Assembly: GCF_014695975.1 (NCBI RefSeq)
Contig: NZ_JACJPI010000059.1
Location: 1-64,000, forward strand
Origin: Leptolyngbya sp. FACHB-321
Lineage (GTDB): Bacteria; Cyanobacteriota; Cyanobacteriia; Leptolyngbyales; Leptolyngbyaceae
Length of the DNA: 64,000 nt
Direction of reading: 5' to 3'
Shown here: positions 56,293-64,000 of the stretch, in pieces
Position numbering within the stretch: position 1 is the stretch's first letter
Layout: each line of letters begins with the position of its first letter
The notes under the pieces: generated by a model
What the model was told of the DNA's origin: nothing
Seen by the model: the letters and a program-made list of their open reading frames with translations, nothing else
The model's database searches: none
Program-made: the position numbers and the translations under genes

Positions 56293-56522
56293 GGCTAAGG
56301 AAGTAAGTCCCTTTTGACCCAGCAAGCCTACAACGATGGCTCTCTGGCACAGGGTATAGCTGTATATGGGATTGAGTTTAACTCATCCCAAGTCGGCTTC
56401 GTTTTAGCAACGGTCTTTGTTGACTTAAACCGTCCGAGCTTCAGCCCTCAAGGGAACAGTTCAAACCAAAAACAATGATTTTGCGCCATCACAGACTGCT
56501 TAAGTGGAATCGGGCAGGCATT

Positions 56523-57701
56523 CTAAAGGTCCTTGTCTGTGAATCGTTCATCTAGAGCTACATGGTAAAGTAACGGTGGCTGGTTTTCCTTTAGTTGTTC
56601 TTGAGTGACGAATACTGCTTGCTGTAGATTTACGCCAAGCAATATAGCACCGCTGAGGTTGGCGTACTGTAAATTTATCGTTCCAAGGTTAGCACCGCTG
56701 AGGTTAGTACCGCTGAGGTTGGTACCAATGAGCATGGCACTTCTGAGGTCGGCATTACGGAGGTCGGCACCACTGAGGTTGGCATTCCAGAAGGCGGAAA
56801 CTCTGAGGTCGGCACCTCTAAGGTCGGCATATCTGAGGTCAACACGTTCGAGTCCTGTATTAAAGAGAACGGCATCGTTGAGCTTAGCACCGCTGAGGTT
56901 AGCACCGTTAAGCTTAACACCGCTGAGGTTAGCACGTTCGAGATTAGCACCGCTGAGGTCGGCACGTTCGAGGTTGGCATCACGAAGGTTAAGTCTTAAT
57001 TTGCTGATGATATCTGCTTCGATCAAAAAACGAATAACGCTAGTTTTACGTGCGCTGTCGTTTTGAAACCTCCGTAGGATTGATAACGTCCTGGCTCGAA
57101 TAATATCAACTGCCGAATCTAATAGCTCTTGATCTTCAGTTGCCACTTTAGATTGTGACTGATTTTCCGTTCCCAGGGTCTCCGGGTGCTTTACCTTGAC
57201 TGCGATCGCCAGCAGATTCTTATCAATCAAAAGTACTGATAAGCGGTCAAAGTAGCCTTGCAGAACCTCTTCCCTATTTTCTTCTTCTGCTAGCTCATGC
57301 TGCTCTTTAGTCTCTGCCTCAGTGCGTTTCTGCTGTATCTGCTGGAGCCAATACCCCAGAATTGCTAAAGATAATGGCACTCCTAGCAGACTCAGTAAAT
57401 CCCAGAGAGTTTTCCCATCATCAATTTTAGTTGCTTCAATAGACTTGGTAATCTTCCCGTGTTTATCTTTCTCAATGCTGATGGTGGTGACAGATTGCTC
57501 CTTTCCAAAGCCTAGTCCTCCAGGCTAGAGGTAGGGTTGGGAACCCCATACAACTCCCAAAGCAAGCACAGCGAAGCACAGCCACCCTACTGGGAGCTTC
57601 CGCTTTTTACTCCAACCTTTCCCCTCCCAGAGGCTGCCAAAAAGTTGAAGGAGCTGTTGTTTCGGCAGCAGTTTTAGCTTCGCAGGCTTGTAAGAAGGCA
57701 T
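56523..57701 (-). pseudogene. pentapeptide-repeat membrane protein, one in-frame TAG
   Basis: From ATG 57701 the frame gives MPSYKPAKLKLLPKQQLLQLFGSLWEGK, a membrane segment LPVGWLCFAVLALGVVWGS, then SQPYL and TAG (57525-57527). In the same frame it goes on GFGKEQSVTTISIEKD, a second hydrophobic segment LWDLLSLLGVPLSLAILGYWLQ, an acidic coiled part, then about 25 pentapeptides (ANLSG, ADLRG, TNLSG) forming a beta-helix. Without the TAG it is a 392-residue protein of a kind common in cyanobacteria. The GTG at 57380 could restart after the stop, but lies inside the second membrane segment. Pentapeptide helices act in protein or DNA binding; the role here is unknown. Confidence 0.85.
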
Positions 57702-58568
57702 GGTTCGCAAAAGACAACTCTCTAGCAGTGATCATGGCAGCTTTACTTTAATTTCTCTTCCTAGAGACTCGATAACCATGATGAATCTATGGCTCGCGGA
57801 GTTAGCTGCTTTGATCTACAATCGCTCCACATCACATTTAGGAAAGCATTTCAGTAACTTTGCCTGATTCATTTAGTCAAAAGTCAGTCCAGCTAGCTTG
57901 GCATAAAATTTCAAAGCCTTTGATAGAGGCACCTTAAGATGCATCTACCCGTCTGCACTTTTGCAGAGACCGCAACGGTGCGGACTAGTAGAAAAGCAAA
58001 ACCGCTGCTGTATAGAGCTTCCAAGGATTGTGCCAATTATGGCAGAGCTAAAGTGGGTGGTGCATAAGCACAATCAGTCGTACTCATACATAGGGAGAGC
58101 GTCAGAACTCGCATTGTTGGGTTATGGGTTCTCAACGAAACTTGGCTTCATCCACTGCGTACTCATACATAGGGAGAGCGTCAGAACTCGCATTGTTGGG
58201 TTATGGGTTCTCAACGAAACTTGGCTTCATCCACTGAACGTTCGCACGCACGTAGCACACACTTCCACCTTGCACATAAACGCTTAATCACGATTGTCTT
58301 TCTGAACCTCTTACAAACGGTTGACCTATTGACGGTAATGAGACGCTTGGCTTGAACCGTCCAAACCAATCTACTTAGAGAAGCGTTTTACTTCGAGAGC
58401 GTTCAGCCACGCAAGCGAATCGATGCTTTCAGCTTCTCTACGTAGTTTTCCTTAATCCATCAACTAATGTGAACTTTTGAAGTGCCTTCTTAGAAGAAGG
58501 CTTCAACTTTAGTTGTTCAGGGAAAAATACATTGGTGATTATCTGCTTGTATCTATTAGTACCTGAAT
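57702..58568. other. intergenic region with a tandem repeat
   Basis: No supported gene in about 870 bp. It contains the 79-bp tandem duplication at 58079-58236. The frame at 57961-58287 exists only because the repeat keeps open frames. There is no good ribosome site before the subtilase ATG at 58569. Confidence 0.45.
58079..58236. repeat. perfect 79-bp tandem duplication
   Basis: Two identical units, 58079-58157 and 58158-58236, each starting CGTACTCATACATAGGG and ending GGCTTCATCCACTG. The period of 79 is not a multiple of 3, which argues against coding. Zero mismatches suggest a recent duplication. Confidence 0.9.
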
Positions 58569-61500
58569 ATGCCAGTATCTCCCTTCGATGCTAAATTCTA
58601 TCGAGCTGCTAATTCAGATTTAGCGAGCCTTACTGATGCTCAGGCGCTCCAGCACTTCCAAAGCTACGGTCTTAACGAAGGACGAGTCTTCTCCCCTCTT
58701 GCTGACCTCAGCTTCTATCGTTCCAGCAACACTGACTTAGCAGCAGCAGGGCTAACTAATAATCAAAAGCTTTATGACCACCTGTGCAACTATGGCGTGG
58801 CGGAAGGACGACGATTTTCTGAATTTGCTGATATAAACTTTTATCTAGCAGCTAATGGTGACGTTAAAACAGCGGTTGCAGGCAGCCGCGAAAGAGCTTT
58901 TAACCATCTGCAAAGTTATGGTGTTGCGGAAGGACGACAGTTTTCGCAGTTCATCAATATCAACTTTTATCTAGCGGCTAACAGTGACGTTAAAACGGCT
59001 TTTAGCGGCGACCGGGTGCAAGCACTACGGCATTTGGAACTCAACGGCTTGAAGGAAGGACGGCAGTTTAGTACGAGCTTTAGCACTAGCTTCTATCAAG
59101 GTCTTCACTCCGACCTCTCTGGTCTCACTAACATTCAGTTGCTGCGTCACTTTGAGGTTAGTGGATTGAGAGAGGGACGGAACGCTTCAGAAGCATTCAA
59201 TGTCCAAGTTTATCTGGCTAATAATGCCGACCTTAAGGCAGCAGGCTTGAGTAACGTGCAAGCGCTGGAACACTTCGTCTTGTCCGGGCAGCGAGAAGGG
59301 CGACCTGGAGCAGATTATGCCGGTAATACGACAGCCACGGCTCGCAATCTAGGTGCTTTAACTGGTAGTCAAACGTATTTTGACTACGTGGGTCGAGGCG
59401 ATGCCAATGACTACTACCAGTTCAGCTTAGCTACTGGTAGTAGTGTGAGTGTTGCGCTCAGTGGTTTGAGTGCAGATGCAAACATACGCTTGCTGAACAG
59501 TAGTGGTTCTACGATTCAGGCCTCAGTCAATGCTGGCATAGCAGCAGAAGCGGTCAATCGAGCTTTAGATGCTGGCACTTACTACATTCAGGTTTACTCA
59601 GCTAATAGCAGTGCCAGTAGCAATTACAACTTGAATCTAGCTACGACGCCAAGCCCAGCAGTCAACACGTCCCTTTACTGGACCAGACAATTAGGAAGTG
59701 CTAGTAACGATTTTTCGGAGGATATAGTTCACGACAGCTCCGGTAATGTTTATACAGTTGGTTATACCTATGGTTCTCTAGAACGCACAAGTGCTGGTTT
59801 GACCGATGCTTTCATCACTAAGTACGATAGCAATGGCATTAAGCAATGGGGTAGACAACTAGGAACCTCAGGACAAGATAGCTTCTACGCTGTAAATGTG
59901 GATACTTCAGGGAATGTTTATGCTGGAGGATGGACTGAGGTAGGAGGTCCAAATTCAGGAAACTTTGCGAGCTGGCTAGTCAAATATCATGCCAGCGGAG
60001 TGCAGCAATGGAGTACCCAATTTAGTTCAGAAAATTTTGTTAGAGACATAAAATTTGATCGATTCGGCAATGTTATTGTGAACAACGGATTTAGCATTGC
60101 TAAATTCAACAGCACTGGTGTCTTACAATCAACTTTCTCTCTACCTGAATCGCCTTCAAGTATGGATGTTGATAGTTCCGGTAATATTTTGGTTTCTGGG
60201 TCTACAACGAAGTCACTCGGAAGCACTAATGCAGGAAGTTATGATGCTTGGGTCGCTAAGTACAATAACCAAGGATCTCTACAATGGCTCAGGCAGTTGG
60301 GCACTTCAGCCAGTGAAGGCTCCTATACAATAGCAGTTGATAATCTGGGTAACAGCTACATAGCAGGATGGACTGACGGTGCCTTGGCTCCAAATGCTAC
60401 TACACTAAATTCGACAGATGCATGGGTAGCTAAGTTTGATACCAATGGTACTCTTCAATGGATCAGACAATCAGGAAGTCCAGCGTATGACCAGGCTGAA
60501 GATGTCAGCATAGACACTGCTGGTAACATCTTTGTCACCGGGATAATAGACTTTAACCCTTATATTACAAAGTACACTAACACTGGGACATTACAGTGGA
60601 CTAAACAGTTAGGGACTTCACGCAATACTTTTAGCAGTAGCATGAGTTTGGATAGTTCCGGAAATGTCTATCTATCTGGACGAACATCCGCTTCTTTGGA
60701 AGGAACTAATGCAGGTGGTCAAGACGCTTGGTTAGCAAAGTACCAGATAGACCAAGCAGGTAACATCTTCAACTCCACCTATGGCTATGGCTTAGTCAAT
60801 GCTGCCGCTGCTGTGGCAAGAGCTTTGGGACAACCTATCTTTGCAGACGTGGCAGACCTCGGAGGCATTAACTGGGGCAATGACCTAGTGAAGGCTCCTG
60901 AATCCTGGGCTAGAGGTTACACCGGTCAGGGCATTACTGTTGCAGTGATTGACTCAGGCGTTGATATCACTCACTCCGACTTAAGCGCTAACATCTGGCG
61001 CAACACTAGAGAGATTGCGAACAACGGCGTCGATGACGATGGAAATGGCTACATCGATGATGTCAATGGCTGGAACTTCGGTGGCAACAACAGCAATATC
61101 ATGCCTGGTTCTATGAGCATATCTGGCAACGGTCATGGCACTCATGTGGCTGGCACGATTGCTGGGGTGAACAATGGCTTTGGCATCACTGGGGTAGCTT
61201 ACAACTCCAAGATCATGGCGATTAAATTAGGAGAAGTTAATAGCAGCGGTTCCTTCACTGGTAGCAATCTATCTGCAAGCATTCGCTATGCAGTGGATAA
61301 TGGTGCCCGTGTTATAAACCTCAGCTTAACCACAGCATCAGCCTATGCAGAGTTAGAGGCTGCAATGACCTATGCTGCTGACCGTAATGTCATAGTCGTT
61401 AGTGCTGCAGGTAACAAACATACGCCTACCCCTGGTTATCCAGCAGCCTATGCGACTCAATACGGTATTTCAGTCGGTGCGGTAGATAGCAATCGAGTGA

Positions 61501-61784
61501 TAGCTGATTTCTCCAATCGTGCTGGTACAGATTCTGCTATGCAGCATGTAGTTGCTCCAGGAGTCGGAGTGTACTCAACCTTGCCAGGTGATCTCTATGG
61601 TGTTTCTCAAGGTACTTCAATGGCCGCCCCACATGTAGCTGGTGTTGTTGCCTTAATGCTAAGTGCTAATCCTAACCTCACTGCTAGTCAAGCGCGTCAG
61701 ATTCTGACTAACTCTGCCACAGGTCTCAATTTCAGCACCCTAACTGCAGAGACGTCAGGGGAAATTCAAGAAACATCCTTATAA
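58569..61784 (+). CDS. subtilisin-like protease with repeat, PPC and beta-propeller domains
   Basis: 1,071 residues. Residues 1-255 are six 45-residue units like those at 18597 (SFYRSSNTDLAAAG ... HLCNYGVAEGRRFS). Residues about 256-365 are a pre-peptidase C-terminal (PPC) beta-sandwich (GDANDYYQFSLATGS; AGTYYIQVYSA). Residues about 370-740 are SBBP-type beta-propeller repeats (WTRQLGS ... DSSGNVYTVGYT). The last 310 residues are an S8 subtilase with the triad D795 (VIDSGVD), H859 (GHGTHVAG) and S1017 (GTSMAAPH). The usual order puts the protease first, so this is reversed. No signal peptide is present; export is inferred. It should cleave protein outside the cell. Confidence 0.95.
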   Translation: MPVSPFDAKFYRAANSDLASLTDAQALQHFQSYGLNEGRVFSPLADLSFYRSSNTDLAAAGLTNNQKLYDHLCNYGVAEGRRFSEFADINFYLAANGDVKTAVAGSRERAFNHLQSYGVAEGRQFSQFININFYLAANSDVKTAFSGDRVQALRHLELNGLKEGRQFSTSFSTSFYQGLHSDLSGLTNIQLLRHFEVSGLREGRNASEAFNVQVYLANNADLKAAGLSNVQALEHFVLSGQREGRPGADYAGNTTATARNLGALTGSQTYFDYVGRGDANDYYQFSLATGSSVSVALSGLSADANIRLLNSSGSTIQASVNAGIAAEAVNRALDAGTYYIQVYSANSSASSNYNLNLATTPSPAVNTSLYWTRQLGSASNDFSEDIVHDSSGNVYTVGYTYGSLERTSAGLTDAFITKYDSNGIKQWGRQLGTSGQDSFYAVNVDTSGNVYAGGWTEVGGPNSGNFASWLVKYHASGVQQWSTQFSSENFVRDIKFDRFGNVIVNNGFSIAKFNSTGVLQSTFSLPESPSSMDVDSSGNILVSGSTTKSLGSTNAGSYDAWVAKYNNQGSLQWLRQLGTSASEGSYTIAVDNLGNSYIAGWTDGALAPNATTLNSTDAWVAKFDTNGTLQWIRQSGSPAYDQAEDVSIDTAGNIFVTGIIDFNPYITKYTNTGTLQWTKQLGTSRNTFSSSMSLDSSGNVYLSGRTSASLEGTNAGGQDAWLAKYQIDQAGNIFNSTYGYGLVNAAAAVARALGQPIFADVADLGGINWGNDLVKAPESWARGYTGQGITVAVIDSGVDITHSDLSANIWRNTREIANNGVDDDGNGYIDDVNGWNFGGNNSNIMPGSMSISGNGHGTHVAGTIAGVNNGFGITGVAYNSKIMAIKLGEVNSSGSFTGSNLSASIRYAVDNGARVINLSLTTASAYAELEAAMTYAADRNVIVVSAAGNKHTPTPGYPAAYATQYGISVGAVDSNRVIADFSNRAGTDSAMQHVVAPGVGVYSTLPGDLYGVSQGTSMAAPHVAGVVALMLSANPNLTASQARQILTNSATGLNFSTLTAETSGEIQETSL

Positions 61785-61815
61785 TGCTTGCTCAACTGTG
61801 GCTTCTACTGTAAGG

Positions 61816-61860
61816 GAAAGAAGTAGCTTGAGTTAGACTTTGAACCAAGCTACTTCTTTC
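61816..61860 (+). terminator. 15-bp perfect hairpin after the subtilase gene
   Basis: GAAAGAAGTAGCTTG (61816-61830) pairs exactly with CAAGCTACTTCTTTC (61846-61860) around a 15-base loop. It begins 31 bases after the stop codon. There is no long T-run, so it may be a terminator or protect the 3' end of the message. Confidence 0.7.
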
Positions 61861-61922
61861 ACTAACCAAACAAAGCTCATCAATAGGGGCTAAATTCCAA
61901 TAACTAGCCACTAGCTCACACT

Positions 61923-62384
61923 ATGCTAAATCTGTTCTTGAGTTGTCTTACTTCTATGTCTCTTGCAGTTCCTACGACACCTGATGCATCGATTATGCCG
62001 AAGCAGGACCAGGGCATCCAAGGTGTTGTTCAGAAGTTGGGCGGGAATCAAATGCCAACTGTAGGGAGTACAGTTGCAAATGGCCCTCAGCCCATTCAAA
62101 CAACGGTTTGGATTTTTTCAGGACAAATTTCTAATCCCGGGTCTCCTCAATGGCCGATTGCTCAAGCACGTCAGCATCCTAGCTTGCTGGGATGGGTTAA
62201 GAGTGATACCAAAGGAGTTTTTTCTGTAGGTTTACCTTCTGGAGAATACACGCTCTTTGCTGAATATGGAGCCAACCTTTATCTCAACTCCTTTTTAGGT
62301 AACGCTAATTACCAATCAGTGCAAGTCATCAAGCATCAAATCACAGAACTGAATTTAGTTAACACTGAAGATGCTTCCTTTTGA
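61923..62384 (+). CDS. exported protein with carboxypeptidase-regulatory-like fold
   Basis: A 153-residue protein with a short hydrophobic N-terminus (MLNLFLSCLTSMSLAVP) that fits a signal peptide. The rest is beta-rich: GIQGVVQKLGGNQMPT, PIQTTVWIFSG, LGWVKSDTKGVFSVGLPSGEYTLFAEYGANLYLN. The DTKGxFSVxLPxGxYTLF pattern is that of transthyretin-like, carboxypeptidase regulatory-like domains. No catalytic residues are seen. It lies 138 bp downstream of the subtilase on the same strand. A functional link is possible, but the hairpin between argues for separate transcripts. Confidence 0.8.
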   Translation: MLNLFLSCLTSMSLAVPTTPDASIMPKQDQGIQGVVQKLGGNQMPTVGSTVANGPQPIQTTVWIFSGQISNPGSPQWPIAQARQHPSLLGWVKSDTKGVFSVGLPSGEYTLFAEYGANLYLNSFLGNANYQSVQVIKHQITELNLVNTEDASF

Positions 62385-62600
62385 GCTGTCATACCTGACA
62401 AAAGAGACTTTATGGATAGCGTTTTCTATAAACCGATTTAACGTATGGGGTTCGAGGTTCAATGAGGCGCCGAGAGACGTGTGAAACAGTGCCACCAAGT
62501 TTGAGTGACCTGAATTTGGCATAGATAACTCAAAAGTTATAGTCTGAAACCCCGATTCTTTGGTCAAGGTCAGTTTCTGAAAGGCCCTAAAAACGTTTGG

Positions 62601-62774
62601 CTAGTTGCGGGTGGCAGCAGACCACCAAGCGACTACCAAAAGTATCACTGTTACGATGTGCCAAGCTTCCAAGGCGTGTGACCATTCTGAGCGAGACCAG
62701 CAGCGGCAGCGCCAGCGGACCGTTAGCCACGCTGCCCCTGCTATAGGCACAGCCACTGGGTAAATTTCAGCCAT
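62601..62774 (-). CDS. small membrane protein, 57 residues
   Basis: A short frame from ATG 62774: MAEIYPVAVPIAGAAWLTVRW, an Arg/Cys/Trp-rich loop RCRCWSRSEW, then AWHIVTVILLVVAWWSAAT. Two hydrophobic segments around a basic loop give a plausible two-helix membrane protein. The ribosome site is weak (GCGAG). No family is recognised; it may be chance in a GC-rich spacer. Confidence 0.4.
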   Translation of the reverse strand: MAEIYPVAVPIAGAAWLTVRWRCRCWSRSEWSHALEAWHIVTVILLVVAWWSAATRN

Positions 62775-62849
62775 CTCGCTGACTGACAGGTACAGGCGGC
62801 GGGCACTTTAGAGGCAGTGACCTTGTCCAAAGTAGTAGCCATTTGAGCC

Positions 62850-63185
62850 ATGTCAGACTTTTCCGACGAGCAACTGCAAGTGATTTGTGAAGCTGCCCAG
62901 GTGATTGCCTGCGAATGCCCGGCGCACTTGGTCGATTTGTTTCGCCGTGTCCGCCAGTTTCGCCGCTACACTCAGGAAGATTGCCTCGTGTTAGTGCCAG
63001 AAGCCGCTGCCACGCACCATTGGTTAAGTGACCAGATGCGACCGCTGGAAGCGGCGCTCGCTCAGGTGCTTACGGAGTTTCTGCAGCGAGAGCAGCTGTT
63101 GGACGCGCAGCAGCAGGTTGATTTAGCGAAACTCGCACAGCGTAATCGACAGGCGGCACTGCGCCATCAGGCAGCCCCGTCCTAA
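62850..63185 (+). CDS. conserved-looking hypothetical protein
   Basis: A 111-residue soluble, helical protein: SDEQLQVICEAAQVIACECPAHLVDLFRRVRQFRRYTQEDCL, then THHWLSDQMRPLEAALAQVLTEFLQREQLL. The CEC pair with the LVDLFRRVRQF helix resembles small cyanobacterial proteins that I recall only as hypothetical. The Gln-rich C-terminus looks like a helix end. ATG 62850 has no strong ribosome site. The even codon use and helical pattern make it likely real. Function is unknown. Confidence 0.65.
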   Translation: MSDFSDEQLQVICEAAQVIACECPAHLVDLFRRVRQFRRYTQEDCLVLVPEAAATHHWLSDQMRPLEAALAQVLTEFLQREQLLDAQQQVDLAKLAQRNRQAALRHQAAPS

Positions 63186-63452
63186 TCTGAGTGCAACGCA
63201 CCCCCTAGGGCGGCAGTCCCGGTCTCTGGGAGCCATGCACCTGAAGTTGAAAAGCACAAGTTGCTCGTTAGCCCTGCTGATCAATGGGCAACAGCAGCGT
63301 TCGGATGTCAGAAACTAGACCCACAGTTCCGATCCACTGTCTTGGCTGGTTATAACGTTTTAGGTCAGCGGTTGCTCGGTTCTTGGCATCCCACCCAAGC
63401 CGCTTCGGTCAAGCCGCTGCACCCAAATTTTTGTGCCGCAACACCTTACAGC

Positions 63453-63701
63453 TTAATCAAAGGAATAGCTAGCGAAGAATATTTCTGAAGGCTGGTCATC
63501 AGCATAAACAATAACGTACTTGCTCTCCCCTCGATTAACTAACGCGAAGAAGTCGTCGATCTTAGCTTCATAGTCTGAATCCTCCTCCTCATCTGTCTGC
63601 GCTTCTCCAAAGAGAGCCGCTTCAATGACTTGACGATTGGGTTTGTCAGTACGAAAAAATAGCGACAGATACTGCGTGGGTACTGGAGAAGCAACAGACA
63701 T
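63453..63701 (-). CDS. hypothetical protein
   Basis: 82 residues from ATG 63701; the open frame extends back to 63788 but that part overlaps the gene on the other strand. Sequence: TQYLSLFFRTDKPNRQVIEAALFGE, an acidic loop TDEEEDSDYEAKIDDFFALV, then KYVIVYADDQPSEIFFASY. The strong acidic stretch and the alternating hydrophobics look like a real small soluble protein. It begins 25 bp from the start of the gene on the other strand, so the two may share a promoter region. Function is unknown. Confidence 0.55.
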   Translation of the reverse strand: MSVASPVPTQYLSLFFRTDKPNRQVIEAALFGEAQTDEEEDSDYEAKIDDFFALVNRGESKYVIVYADDQPSEIFFASYSFD

Positions 63702-63726
63702 ACCAGGCGCATCGGAAACCCTTTTG

Positions 63727-64000
63727 ATGTCGAGAATTGATCGTGTTCCAGACCTGCAAAATGGCGAGGAAGCAACCTTGCTGCGCAAGGGCCTGTTCTA
63801 CATTCACCCAGCGGCACAGACTGTCTTCGAGCAGGGCGATCCGCGTGCAGCACTCATTCGCTACTGGGAAAACAATGGTGAGCTCCAGGCGGGGGTGTTC
63901 CTTGTGGGCACCAGCAGCCTGGTTGGGTTGCTGTTTCAACGGTGGCGCCAAGCGCGATCGTTGAAGCTAGTCACCACCACGACTAACCGCATCAATGAAC
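63727..64000 (+). CDS. hypothetical protein, cut by the window end
   Basis: The frame from ATG 63727 is open to the last base and so continues outside. It reads MSRIDRVPDLQNGEEATLLRKGLFYIHPAAQTVFEQGDPRAALIRYWENNGELQAGVFLVGTSSLVGLLFQRWRQARSLKL. Residues about 55-68 are hydrophobic and may be a membrane segment. The frame has coding-like composition; the other frames over the same bases are shadows. No family is recognised from the visible 91 residues. Confidence 0.7.
   Translation, partial: MSRIDRVPDLQNGEEATLLRKGLFYIHPAAQTVFEQGDPRAALIRYWENNGELQAGVFLVGTSSLVGLLFQRWRQARSLKLVTTTTNRINE

Noticed and set aside
52221-57701. Genome-wide recoding of TAG as a sense codon
   Set aside because: Only two genes show it, no suppressor tRNA was seen in the window, and decayed genes here carry TGA and TAA too. 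Recent inactivation or error is simpler.
58079-58236. Possible CRISPR array
   Set aside because: Only two direct 79-bp units with no spacers between them; this is a plain tandem duplication.
57961-58287. 108-codon frame across the 79-bp tandem repeat
   Set aside because: The repeat period is not a multiple of three, so the two copies are read in different frames; no ribosome site and no motif.

Overview
This 64 kb window is from a cyanobacterium. It encodes the photosystem I subunit PsaK, a Tab2-type photosystem translation factor, Rcp-type and GGDEF/EAL signalling proteins typical of the phylum, and it is full of the iterated palindrome GCGATCGC. Gene density is moderate. Many intergenic stretches hold decayed transposases and gene fragments, so this reads as an accessory-rich part of a chromosome. 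The genus cannot be fixed from the sequence alone.

Layout. 1-8.4 kb: the 3' end of a non-ribosomal peptide synthetase (NRPS) operon. It has the tail of one module, then a C-A-PCP-reductase terminal module whose adenylation domain carries a PilZ-like insert, then a divergent cytochrome P450 and IS debris. 8.5-13.6 kb: a signalling cluster with a REC-PAS-LOV-PAS-PAS-GGDEF-EAL protein and an overlapping histidine kinase/Rcp-type response regulator pair. 14-25.4 kb: housekeeping and surface genes (gyrA, an 8-oxoguanine deaminase-like amidohydrolase, a secreted repeat protein, a type IV pilin-like protein, a large membrane/coiled-coil repeat protein, psaK, trpF). 25.4-31.7 kb: a NucA-like nuclease and four glycosyltransferases, interrupted by what looks like a relic end of a Tn7-like transposon and an IS6 remnant. 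32-36 kb: an AraC regulator beside a graveyard of IS5, IS1, SDR and AraC fragments. 36-46 kb: a repeat protein, an antiporter-USP fusion, Tab2, a putative nuclease/PIN pair, and a YkgJ-type cysteine-cluster protein. 46-52 kb: a Tn3 fragment, an M20 peptidase, and a degenerate group II intron inserted antisense in a small gene. 52-58 kb: a MerR-like plus vWA-macro operon, a second YkgJ copy, cutA, and a pentapeptide-repeat membrane protein split by one TAG. 58-64 kb: a large subtilase sharing N-terminal repeats with the protein at 18.6 kb, and small hypothetical genes.

The strongest leads are as follows. (1) The PilZ-like insert lies between motifs A8 and A9 of a probable serine-activating NRPS module with reductive release, 2.8 kb from a cyclic-di-GMP enzyme carrying a LOV-type blue-light domain. 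(2) Boxes around TTGAYACCC sit upstream of the two YkgJ copies, the intron-interrupted small gene and the MerR/vWA-macro operon, all in the same orientation towards the gene. (3) The group II intron boundaries can be placed to the base because removing the intron restores a 73-residue reading frame on the opposite strand. (4) A PD-(D/E)XK-like/PIN gene pair. (5) Tn7-type iterated end boxes at 29.3-29.5 kb. All calls are from reading the sequence; no database search was run.
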